Below are positions 1-7,471 of a DNA stretch of 10,370 bases, piece by piece. The stretch lies in the NCBI GenBank assembly GCA_028565715.1, contig JAOXYC010241234.1, forward strand, positions 1 to 10,370, written 5' to 3'. This DNA comes from Phoronis pallida. Taxonomy: Eukaryota > Phoronida > Phoronidae. The notes beneath the pieces are model-generated. The model worked only from the letters and a program-made list of their open reading frames with translations. It was not told where the DNA came from and searched no databases. A program made the translations under genes and the position numbers. Position 1 is the first letter of the stretch. Each line of letters opens with the position of its first letter.

Positions 1-480
1 CATTAAATAAATATCAATCAATTTCCAAAAATAGTTTTCTCTTTTTCTCAGCTTTTGTTAAGAAATTTACAAGATTTCGGAGCATGTGACTATCGTGTGA
101 CTCGAGTAGCAACTTAAAGTGGTATTCGCTAACTCCATTGTTTTGAATATACTTATCTCTTAAATCATTATATAGTGGACATATTAAAAGAAAATGTATC
201 TCTGATTCTACCACACCCAAATCACAACACTGGCACAACCTATCCGCTCTTTCCACTCCCTGGTGTCTCCCCTTAACAATAAATAATGAATGCGCGGCAC
301 ATCTAAAACGTGCCAAGATACCTCGCTGTTGTAAGTTGTCAAAAAGGGTAACATACTTTTCAGTTACAAACTCAGATTTTATCAATTTATAAACATCCAC
401 TTTTTGAAAACAAGTCTGCTTGTAAAGGCATGCCATTGCCAACATTTCAATGATACTAAAATGCAACGGCAAACAAAGGT
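1..480 (-). mobile_element. 5'-truncated LINE (non-LTR retrotransposon) fragment, 3' end outside window
   Basis: The minus strand encodes only the last part of a LINE polymerase, read from about 472 down to a TGA at 14-16. Any 3' UTR and tail would lie left of the window. No reverse transcriptase catalytic-domain signature is seen upstream (to the right on the plus strand): the frame is closed by a TGA at 497-499, and the other frames to about 1500 hold nothing related. Loss of the 5' end is the usual result of incomplete target-primed reverse transcription in this class. The junction with host DNA is probably between about 430 and 500, because the first residues of the frame look less typical than those after residue 15. 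No target-site duplication can be tested because the other end is missing. Confidence 0.75.
14..472 (-). pseudogene. C-terminal fragment of LINE reverse transcriptase (CCHC-type tail)
   Basis: This 152-codon open frame begins at a TTG, so no true start is present; the first in-frame ATG is residue 10. It is the C-terminal tail that follows the polymerase and thumb in many animal LINE ORF2 proteins. From residue 56 it shows the typical order: a basic FRCAAHSLFIVKGRH stretch (residues 56-70), then C80-x2-C83-x9-H93-x4-C98, the zinc-knuckle-like CCHC motif, with E91-I-H93-F-L-L just before C98-P-L-Y. A charged helical tail ends in KAEKKRKLF and a TGA. The frame is intact over its length, so the insertion may be fairly young. 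The polymerase catalytic motif (YxDD) and the endonuclease are absent, so it cannot act alone. The assignment rests on motif order remembered from the family; the clade (for example RTE, CR1 or Jockey-like) is not resolved. Confidence 0.78.
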
Positions 481-499
481 TTAAGGCGGAACTTATTCA

Positions 500-3010
500 A
501 GTTGGTGCACCCACTGTTTGGCCCCATGATCACAAACTTGTTGGGATGTGACGGAGTAAACCGGTTAGTGTCAGGTTGTCTGCAAGCAGACTGCGAGTTG
601 GAAGAGCAGACTGGATCTCCACATCAACGTTCAGGTCACATTCTTGACTAGTGCATAGAACTATTTTTAAAGAAACCCTGATCCATCACTTTCATTCCAA
701 TGTCATTTTTACATTTAGGTTAGACTCGCATATTTTGTAGTTGACTAACTGATTCTATAGAGTTGATGTTTACAACACCCTACTTTCATGCACGCCTGTA
801 TGCCTGATCAGTTTGAATTTGAGACGCTTCCAAAACTCAGTCAACGAATCGAACTTCAATTCATAACACCGGGAATTGCCGGATATACCCGATGTTGAAT
901 GCTTTAAACAAACTGCGTGCTGGAACTCCAGCCGTGTAAAAACGTGTATCAAGTTTCCATACTGAAGTTATCTTGAACCTCAAAAGTTTCATTTTCAACT
1001 AAAACATACGTTGTCTAAATGTTGACTCTTGTGAAATATATCTATATCAATTGAGCAGTTAGTGTAAAGATTTGTCAACTTTGTGTTTACACGGGCCACA
1101 AGCCCAGGTAATCATCTTCCATAACAAAAAACGTTGACATGAAAGAAGCTATCCTGTTCATGCTTATTTTGACTTTTCTTGGTCATTCTAATCGTCCCCT
1201 CAAGGTAACATGATAGTTGAAACGCGTCACTTGTCATGGACAAAAGACACTTTGTTTGGTAAAAAGGTATTACTGCAAAATAACACGTATAAACTGGCTG
1301 GTTATCCGACTTAAATGTACCTTTCCTCAGTAATTGGACAGAATGTTATAATAGGGAATGTCTTTTGAGTGATTATTGAAACATTAAACGATCCATTTTT
1401 GTTAGAGAAATAAAGATTATGGGGTGATTCGATTTATTGTTGAAAAAGAAGTCACACGGTTCTTAAGTCACCAAATGTAAGTTGTGCAGAGTAAAAAATA
1501 ACGACGGTATGATAAAAAGGTCAAATTCGCGGGCTACACGTGATTCATACTTGTGTCGAAATATGACCGTCCTGATCTGCATAGGAACAAGGTGTCATTT
1601 CGTGACATCAAATGTTGTGTTTTTGGTGACTGTAATATATTGTAATATTCTGTTGTTACACAAAGTGAGTGTTCCGACATTTTGTCAAGAATCGCAGTAA
1701 CACGAAATAAAGACACTTGAATACTCCACGTTCCTGTATCCACCGTAAACTAAGATTGGCGTAAAAAAGTCGTCGATCATAGAGTCTCTGACACTATTTG
1801 TTTTGATGCGGACAGCGGGAAAACCAATGCATAAGTTTGAAATGTTAGAATAAAGGCGGAACTATACACAAACGACATTTTCGGGAATATAAATTCTAAC
1901 TTTAGAACTGACTATATGATAGCTATAAACAGTGTAGACAGAATGCACTCACGAAAATCAGGTTGATGGAGACTTAAATATTTTTAAAAAATGACTGCAT
2001 TAACTTGAATATGTCAAAATTCATGTCCAAGCACTCATTGACAAATTAAATATACTATTCGTATTGAACTCGTTTCGTCTTGTTTATTAACACTCCTTCG
2101 TCATAATTCAGGTACATATTCCCACCATTTATGACAAGTTGTAGTGTTTATGAATAGACTATGAGAGGTCATCGTTCGTTGACCCCCGTGTCACACTCAT
2201 CACTTTTACACTTGGACAGGTGATCACACCTCTGAGGGCTCTGTCCGAAATTGCAACAAAATTAATGTTAGAAATGTAATTAAATAATTAATTTAAAAAG
2301 ACAGACAAAATCAGAGCAAATGGAGATTTATCCTCTATTGATAACTTAATGTACCCTTGCATTATCAAATTCAATGCTGTCACATATGTACCATTCCTAT
2401 CGGGTTGGAAATACCTTGAACCCTCGAACTACATGTACATGTACGACTGAAGAGAATAAAGCACTCTATCTACTGAGTTTCGTAAGTAACATCTTTAGGA
2501 AAATCCAAAATGTTCAAGTGAAAATCTTCAATTCCCTTCTTACTTGGCACTTTATTTCAAAGAAACATAAGCTGTTATAACAGACTGAGGCTTCATAATG
2601 CAAAAACTTCCTAAATATCAATCAGACTTTGGCAATCTTGTTTTTGTTTTGGAATCTGAAAAATAATTTCTACGGCATGCTCCTTCGGTTATTATAACCA
2701 TATATAAACCCTAGTTGTATCAAAACGCGGGTATGTGATGTTTAATGCCCCACTAACGTTTTGGGACTAGAGCCCATTTTGCAAGAACACCGACCAAACC
2801 GTTGGCTTCATGCTTTCTGTATTTACTGAACATTTGAATCGTCATATTCGTCATGTTACAATCAATTGTTTTTTAATCAACGAATAAGAATTTTATTTAG
2901 CTCCACCCTGCTTATTTTGGACTATTTCTTGCATTGACATGAGGGTCATTTTGCTAGTTAATACAAAGTTAATCCGACACGTCATTTTGTGATCAGATTC
3001 TGCGACCTAG
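500..3010. other. No supportable gene; AT-rich non-coding DNA
   Basis: All open frames here are short, lack recognisable motifs and are rich in codons expected of random AT-rich DNA. Small structures seen are a perfect 6-bp stem with a 2-base loop at 578-591 (GTCTGC / GCAGAC), with AGCAGACTG repeated at 585-593 and 605-613, and a 13-base palindrome GGTTATTATAACC at 2687-2699 followed by a TATA-like ATATATAAACC. An ACATGTACATGTAC run lies at 2431-2444. AATAAA hexamers occur (for example 1705-1710) but none follows a convincing coding exon. Confidence 0.6.
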
Positions 3011-3284
3011 AGCAATACAATGCCCTGTGAATGCATGGCGGGGTTTAACGGTACTCAGACAGACGCGGTGCTATCTTGTTTCTATCACAACATGACATTT
3101 AGGAAAAATAACCCAGGTAAACTGACCACCAGCACTGTAACATTTAGAGATGCTAACAGACAAGTTCGTATTGCAGATAGAAATCTGACAAAAAATAAAT
3201 TCCAACTACCAGTAGGCCTATGCCAAGAAGTATTTTGCAATCACAACTCATTTTTAGGGAAAAAAACTTTATACAATTGCTAAG

Positions 3285-3945
3285 AATCCGTTTCCCATCG
3301 GGTAAGTTTCACGACTATGGCGACGAAATCTAACAGCGCTGAAATGGCACACTCTGGAAGACTTTCGCACCTCCAAAAGAGGAGAGCTGTCTTGTGTTAA
3401 TGTTTAATTCTTCTGCAGTTAAAGACCGCTTATTATCTATTTTATGTAAAGTTCCATGGCTAACACTTATTGTTTTCATTTTCATGATAGAAAGAAAAAA
3501 ATGAAAAAATAAGAAAGCTGAAATTTGCACTTTAATGATTTGGTTAAAATGATTAACCCTCATTGTCAACTCCTGCTTTTGAAATATACAACTAAATGGA
3601 TAAACAATTTTCATAAATCACATTCCGATGTACTATCACAAATAATGACGGAACAAAATGTTGACGAGTTAATATGCCTTCTGCAGTCGGTTAACATACC
3701 GGAACGGTCATTATAAAAAAGATAAATGGTCATGCACAATTAATTGTCTACAATCCATGGGAGCGCATTATTAATTTCACAGTAAATATGTCAGTGTTTA
3801 GGATGGGTCATGGAAATGGAAATGTTGATCGAGTGTAAATCTAAATCAGTCGCTGTGTGGCGGGTGTAGCATTGATTTGATCCCCATATCACCAATACAA
3901 CGAGACATTTTTTGCCGACAAATTTGAAATGACAGAAAACTTCGG
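3285..3945. other. No supportable gene
   Basis: Overlapping short open frames run on both strands and none resembles a known family. A clean donor-like GTAAGT is at 3302-3307 and an acceptor-like Y-tract ending in CAG at 3418, but no open frame links them to coding sequence with conserved features. An ATG at 3317 opens only 27 codons. Confidence 0.5.
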
Positions 3946-4016
3946 ATCTGATCTGGAATTCGAACAAGGGGATCCCTGATTGACGGTCATATATGCTCTA
4001 TCAACTAAGTTCTCTC
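3946..4016 (-). repeat. Decayed tRNA-like sequence, probable head of a tRNA-derived SINE
   Basis: Read on the minus strand, 4012-3994 gives GAACTTAGTTGATAGAGCA, which matches 15 of 19 bases of the common tRNA D-arm / A-box form TAGCTCAGTTGGTAGAGCA. About 30 bases further on, 3965-3955 gives GTTCGAATTCC, close to the B box GGTTCGANNCC. Between them is a possible anticodon-like loop (TGA-CCGTCAA-TCA). The order and spacing fit an RNA polymerase III internal promoter. It is not a working tRNA: the acceptor ends and the T stem do not pair, the base before the putative anticodon is C where U33 is universal, and there are extra bases between the D arm and the anticodon arm. An A-run on the minus strand at 3913-3908 could be a short tail, but the SINE body and boundaries are not defined. 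A plain tRNA pseudogene is the alternative. Confidence 0.5.
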
Positions 4017-4081
4017 ATATTGTAATTTACATGTATTCTATTTTACTTAAATATTGGCAAAGTGTTATTTCTTTCATACAG

Positions 4082-4186
4082 TGTTTTCGGTTTATGATTC
4101 AGGCCTTATTGAATATTGCACAAATTTCAATACAAAATCATGTTCCGGGAAACGCTCAACGCCAGTCTGGGCTTACATGTACATAA
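4082..4186 (+). CDS. Candidate small terminal exon, unidentified
   Basis: A pyrimidine-rich stretch at about 4062-4078 ends in CAG at 4079-4081, a plausible splice acceptor. The sequence after it stays open for 34 codons in the frame starting TGT TTT CGG, then stops at TAA 4184-4186. Two AATAAA signals follow 25-35 bases later. This is the order expected of a last exon. Against it: the encoded stretch has no motif that I recognise, the region is AT-rich where a 34-codon frame is not rare, and no upstream exon is identified. The frame also runs open upstream through the acceptor to about 3980. Treat it as a hypothesis for transcript evidence. Confidence 0.15.
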   Translation, partial: CFRFMIQALLNIAQISIQNHVPGNAQRQSGLTCT

Positions 4187-4210
4187 TATTTAAAGTTGAA
4201 TTTTAGAATC

Positions 4211-4225
4211 AATAAAGCAAATAAA
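4211..4225 (+). terminator. Paired AATAAA polyadenylation-signal hexamers
   Basis: AATAAA occurs at 4211-4216 and again at 4220-4225, followed by T-rich sequence (CATTCTTTTAAATTGTTAATGG) that could serve as a downstream element. In AT-rich DNA single AATAAA hexamers are common, so the pairing and the stop codon at 4184-4186 just upstream are the only support. Confidence 0.2.
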
Positions 4226-4370
4226 ATTTCATTCTTTTAAATTGTTAATGGATCTATTTCATCCTCCACAGAATTGAAATACCTCAATGTATAACCAAGT
4301 ACAAGTATTTTCCAAGCCTGATGCATATTTCAACACCTCTAAACGTAGTCAAGTCACAACAGCGTCCGCG

Positions 4371-4390
4371 CCACACCTTTTATGGTGTGG
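4371..4390. other. Short GC-rich hairpin followed by a T run
   Basis: CCACACC (4371-4377) and GGTGTGG (4384-4390) form a perfect 7-bp stem with a 6-base loop, followed by GGATTTTTTA. The form resembles a bacterial intrinsic terminator, but in this animal-like context I assign no function. Confidence 0.6.
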
Positions 4391-4786
4391 GGATTTTTTA
4401 TGTTTGAATTTGATCACTTTTGATGCGTAACACAACAGCAAAAATGTCCCAATTAGAAATAAACTTCTATAAATATCTTTAAATAAACACTACATAGTTC
4501 AAATGCTATCCAAGAGCTGCCTGACGAAATTTTAACGCTTCCGACTGCTTCTAGAACGTTTAAAAAAACAAAGGGTTATTAGGTTTTTGTAATGAAGTAG
4601 CTAACGTTACTACTATACCGCTTTGGTTCGAATTCAAATTGAGAAGAATGCTAAATGAAACTATTTTTTTTTCTTTATTGGTTAGGTCTTTCCGAATTGT
4701 TCAAAACACGATAGATAACTGATCTACAGACCAAACTGGACTGTCATGTTTGAGTGTACTTTGAAGTGGTCGAGGCGACATCTTTT

Positions 4787-4913
4787 GGTAAAATAAACGC
4801 ATATTTTCCCATGCAAAGACGCCCCCTGTTGAATTTTTGTTATGACGGGGTAGTTCCCCGTCAATCAAAATCAACAAGGGAGACAACTCTGCATGGGAGA
4901 GTGATATTTTACC
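4787..4913. repeat. Long imperfect inverted repeat (palindrome 1)
   Basis: Arms at 4787-4850 and 4856-4913 surround a 5-base centre (TAGTT). Paired blocks from outside in are GGTAAAATA (4787-4795) with TATTTTACC (4905-4913); TCCCATGCA (4807-4815) with TGCATGGGA (4890-4898); CCCTGTTGA (4824-4832) with TCAACAAGGG (4871-4880, one extra base); and a perfect 8-bp centre TGACGGGG (4843-4850) with CCCCGTCA (4856-4863). Mismatches and small indels separate the blocks, so it is an aged foldback. A MITE or foldback transposon, or the core of a tandem-repeat-bearing mobile element, would fit. The right arm carries the AAGGGAGACAACTCTG module that I recall as widespread in molluscs. Confidence 0.85.
4864..4913 (+). 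repeat. Module copy 1 of a ~50-base direct repeat
   Basis: It starts ATCAAAATCAACAAGGGAG and ends GATATTTTACC. Compared with the copy at 4971-5021 it differs at three bases and one single-base indel. The two copies start 107 bases apart. It forms the right arm of palindrome 1. Confidence 0.9.
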
Positions 4914-4923
4914 AATCTCCTTT

Positions 4924-5021
4924 GGAGAGGTGTCTTCCTTGTTGATTTTTGATTTGCGAGAATCCCGTATATCAAAACTCAACAAGGGAGACAAATCTGC
5001 ACGGGAGAGCGATATTTTACC
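4924..5021. repeat. Second inverted repeat (palindrome 2) of the same family
   Basis: The stretch at 4924-4953 is a minus-orientation partial copy of the module, and 4971-5000 is its plus-orientation partner, with a 17-base centre between them. The left arm is shorter and more diverged than in palindrome 1. It pairs with the right arm of palindrome 1 (4863-4892) as well as with its own partner, so several alternative foldbacks are possible across 4787-5021. Confidence 0.8.
4971..5021 (+). repeat. Module copy 2 of the ~50-base direct repeat
   Basis: It starts ATCAAAACTCAACAAGGGAG and ends GATATTTTACC. The sequences after the two copies differ (AATCT after copy 1, TGGGA after copy 2), so the repeat boundary is sharp at ...TTTTACC, and this boundary also matches the outer end of palindrome 1. 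Confidence 0.9.
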
Positions 5022-5190
5022 TGGGACCAACTACACGTACTTAAAGATTCTCATCGTATGGTGTTTAACCCAAACTGTGACTTGGAAAAACGAATCTACG
5101 GGTCCCAGTTTTGGAACTATTTTTGGAATAGAATGAAAATAGACTCAAATGTTTTTACGACTGAATATTTTAAACTCGTGCGAATGATTT

Positions 5191-5212
5191 ATAGTTCACG
5201 TGACTATCGATA
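5191..5212. promoter_or_regulatory. Adjacent palindromic octamers TCACGTGA and TATCGATA
   Basis: TCACGTGA (5196-5203) is a perfect E-box of the CACGTG class bound by bHLH factors such as USF, Myc or CLOCK relatives. It sits inside the larger near-palindrome ATAGTTCACGTGACTAT (5191-5207). TATCGATA (5205-5212) starts two bases after the octamer and matches the insect DRE element. GCGC-TTTG-GCGC follows at 5217-5228. The sites are seen directly; binding and function are inferred, and no gene start is identified nearby. Confidence 0.35.
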
Positions 5213-6518
5213 GGTAGCGCTTTGGCGCACCCTAACTGAGTTATATCATTACTTATTTTCAGATTTTTATGACCACAACATTCCAAAAAATATCTAGTAG
5301 GTGTACACAGACATCTATACATACATGCAACTTTATTTTGGTTTTGTTCAAACATAATAACAGCATTGTCGAAGAATATATTTTCTGTTTTTAATCATGG
5401 CGATAACAACTGAGCAAAACAATATTTTGTAACACTCAACTGACTGAGAAGCATCAATGGCAGCGACACCTTACGATTGATGGTAACACTACTAAAATCA
5501 GCGAATTAGAATATTTTGTCTACGCCTTATAGGAAGCGCTTATAAGTCTAATTTGAGTCGTAAGTCTTGTTATAAAGCCCGGGGTTAAAAAGCTTCTTTA
5601 GGAGGCAGTCGCCACCATGTTCTGCTTGACATTCCAATACAGTAATTTCGCACTCAAACATGTTACAATATTACATCATAAATACTATTATGCCTGGTCG
5701 ATATTTGTAATTACGGAATTTTTTTGAATTTTTAAATTTAAAAAAACATTTATTGGTCATACCAAAATATACAAAGAGACTAAATAAATGACCAAGGGAT
5801 GACCAAAAGGCAAATGCCGCTATTAGATGGTCTTCCCTTATAAAAATACATACAAGGAATGTTTGTCATTGGCTTCATGTTACACGGTAGGCTTAATCTC
5901 ATCTTTTGATAAATAACTGATTCTGAGTCATCATGTAACAATACATAGACTGACACTATATCAGAACAGTTATAATCCCGTGTAACAATCTACACGTTTA
6001 TCGATCTTTTTCAAATCCAGGTAACCCATTATAAGGCTTAAATTATTTTTTTTTGCTTTAATAGACTTATTGCACTTCATGTTCAATATAGTTTCTCTGG
6101 ACTCAAGTCTCTCCACCAACCCCTTATTATCCCCACGAACCGCTGGATTAACAATTCTAATCCTCGCGAATCTATATAGCAACAAGAAAACGAATTAAAT
6201 CTGACACGGCTCTGTTTGTGTCGGGATTCTCTGGTGTAAAAGGGTAATACGATGATTTTCGAGGGTCATTGGAAGTGAGAGAGGTTTGGTGCCATATTTG
6301 TCAAATTGATAGGTTTCTACTATTTACAATGTTCAAACCAAAAATGTTCTTTTATGAGCCAGCATGTAATGCATTACCATATCACAGAAAACATAATTGT
6401 ACCGATAATATTGCACACTCATCAATCAAGGAAAATAGATAAATCTCTCCACATAATCATCAATACTAATTACGTTTCGCTTTTAGCTGTCGCATTATCT
6501 ATGTCACTGACAAATGTA

Positions 6519-6540
6519 TAACATTCGCGAATGAATGTTA
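6519..6540. repeat. Nested palindrome
   Basis: TAACATTC (6519-6526) and GAATGTTA (6533-6540) form a perfect 8-bp inverted repeat around GCGAAT. Overlapping it, CATTCGCGAATG (6522-6533) is a perfect 12-base palindrome. This allows two mutually exclusive foldbacks, or a dimeric protein site. Confidence 0.8.
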
Positions 6541-6633
6541 AGTTAATTGCTTCAGTCAAAATTTATCCTAGCCAGCAAAATATAGCATTCGGAACATCTC
6601 GGGTATTTCCGGAGCGGCAAATAAACATTTAAT

Positions 6634-6646
6634 CTCAAGGTGGCGC
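6634..6646 (+). promoter_or_regulatory. CTCF-core-like site A
   Basis: CTCAAGGTGGCGC fits the CTCF core (CCNNNAGGKGGCRC style) in its 3' half, with AGGTGGCGC at 6638-6646. CTCF is known across bilaterian animals. One of three same-orientation sites within about 830 bases. Confidence 0.35.
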
Positions 6647-7270
6647 AGTGCTCCGTCATCACAGTTTTGCTGTCGTGAACTCAATAGCGTTTATAAATAA
6701 ACACACATTGCCAAAGGGTGGTGTCTGTGTAAACTAAATAGTTATTGACCGATTCCGATACATTATTAATATAAAAGAGTTTTCAGATCAACAAATCCTC
6801 AGAGATATCGATGCGAGTGTTCATGGTAACATGAAAGAATCCTTCAAGCAGGCACTAAGCAACGCTTATGAAACTAATATGTAGTCATGTATTGCTTTTT
6901 GCTGGCAGGTTGTTCGGTAATTCAACAAAACCTTTCATGCAAAGTGGTTTGATTCTCTGGTTGAGTTCCAAATGTTTCGGTTTTTCAAATAATCTCATGA
7001 CAAATCATCTATGTCAAGTTTACGAATTACGAATTACTTAAGGCCATTTTTTATTACAGTGTAGCTACATGTATGTGTAAAAGAAAGGTTTGTCGAAAAG
7101 ATTACCACATTATTGTATCAATAATATTAAATCCAAGACAAATCATTTGTGTAGATTATGTACATGTACGTTTGTATTTTTCAAACCGTTTTGTCTGATA
7201 AACAACGAATAGGATGATCATTTGCAGCGACAGATCAAAAGGATGAATTGCCGCAATGGGTTTACTACTC

Positions 7271-7284
7271 CCTCCAGGTGGCGC
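7271..7284 (+). promoter_or_regulatory. CTCF-core-like site B
   Basis: CCTCCAGGTGGCGC differs from the common vertebrate core CCACCAGGGGGCGC at two bases, both at positions that tolerate change. It shares the 10-mer AGGTGGCGCA with site A. It is the best of the three matches. Confidence 0.45.
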
Positions 7285-7289
7285 ATATT

Positions 7290-7303
7290 TTCAACAGGGG
7301 CGT
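7290..7303 (+). repeat. Stray fragment related to palindrome 1 arm
   Basis: TTCAACAGGGGCGT matches the reverse complement of 4819-4833 in the left arm of palindrome 1, apart from one missing G, and CTTT follows close by in both. It may be a remnant of the same repeat family, though at this length chance is possible. Confidence 0.35.
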
Positions 7304-7338
7304 TTCTTTTTCACCGACCCTCCAGTAATCCCTACTTC

Positions 7339-7369
7339 TGACATCATGTGTCTATTTGAATAGATGTCA
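7339..7369. repeat. Short hairpin
   Basis: TGACATC (7339-7345) and GATGTCA (7363-7369) are perfect inverted copies. Inside lies TCTATTTGAATAGA (7351-7364), itself a 6-bp stem with a TG loop, so the site can be read as one long hairpin with a 7-base bulge. Confidence 0.5.
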
Positions 7370-7462
7370 CTTTTATGTATTCATAATTTACAATCTGAGA
7401 GCATTAACGTCTGTTAATATTATGGATTCCATCAGTAATTTTCATATTACGTAATCCTTTGA

Positions 7463-7471
7463 AGGTGGCAG
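7463..7471 (+). promoter_or_regulatory. CTCF-core-like site C
   Basis: AGGTGGCAG is the GGCAG variant of the CTCF core, but the upstream half (CTTTGA) fits less well. It has the same orientation as sites A and B. Confidence 0.25.

Larger units (their letters stand above)
5030..6630. other. No supportable gene; AT-rich
   Basis: Only short open frames without family features are present. One on the minus strand (6185 down to 5970, 71 codons) reads more evenly than the rest but has no motif I know. An ATG at 5617-5619 in a near-ideal animal initiation context (GCCACCATGT) opens only 36 codons to a TGA at 5725-5727. Confidence 0.5.

Noticed and set aside
483-1863. Shared 11-mer AAGGCGGAACT at 483-493 and 1853-1863
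   Set aside because: Shared 11-mers are expected by chance in a window of this size, and the flanks do not align.
3200-3307. A plus frame from an ATG near 3219 that stays open to a GTAAGT donor at 3302
   Set aside because: It is under 40 codons, overlaps another frame, and continues past the donor to a nearby stop; no homologous motif supports it.
3330-3614. A 94-codon minus-strand open frame
   Set aside because: It lies in AT-rich DNA, has no recognisable motif, and overlaps equally open short frames on the other strand.
3525-3716. A 63-codon plus-strand frame vaguely like the tail of a LINE protein
   Set aside because: The similarity to the left-edge LINE tail is limited to scattered leucines and lysine/arginine; no CCHC motif is present.
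4371-4400. Hairpin plus T run as a bacterial-type terminator
   Set aside because: The rest of the window is animal-like with no bacterial genes, so the resemblance is taken as coincidence.
4597-4634. tRNA gene with A box at 4599 and B box at 4624
   Set aside because: The boxes are too close together (about 25 bases) for a tRNA, and no stems form.
4701-5030. A 109-codon minus-strand open frame with a repeated GKISLSxAxLSPLL motif
   Set aside because: The repeated peptide is simply the two copies of the 50-base DNA module read in frame (their spacing keeps the phase by chance). The frame overlays the palindromes and has no independent protein feature.
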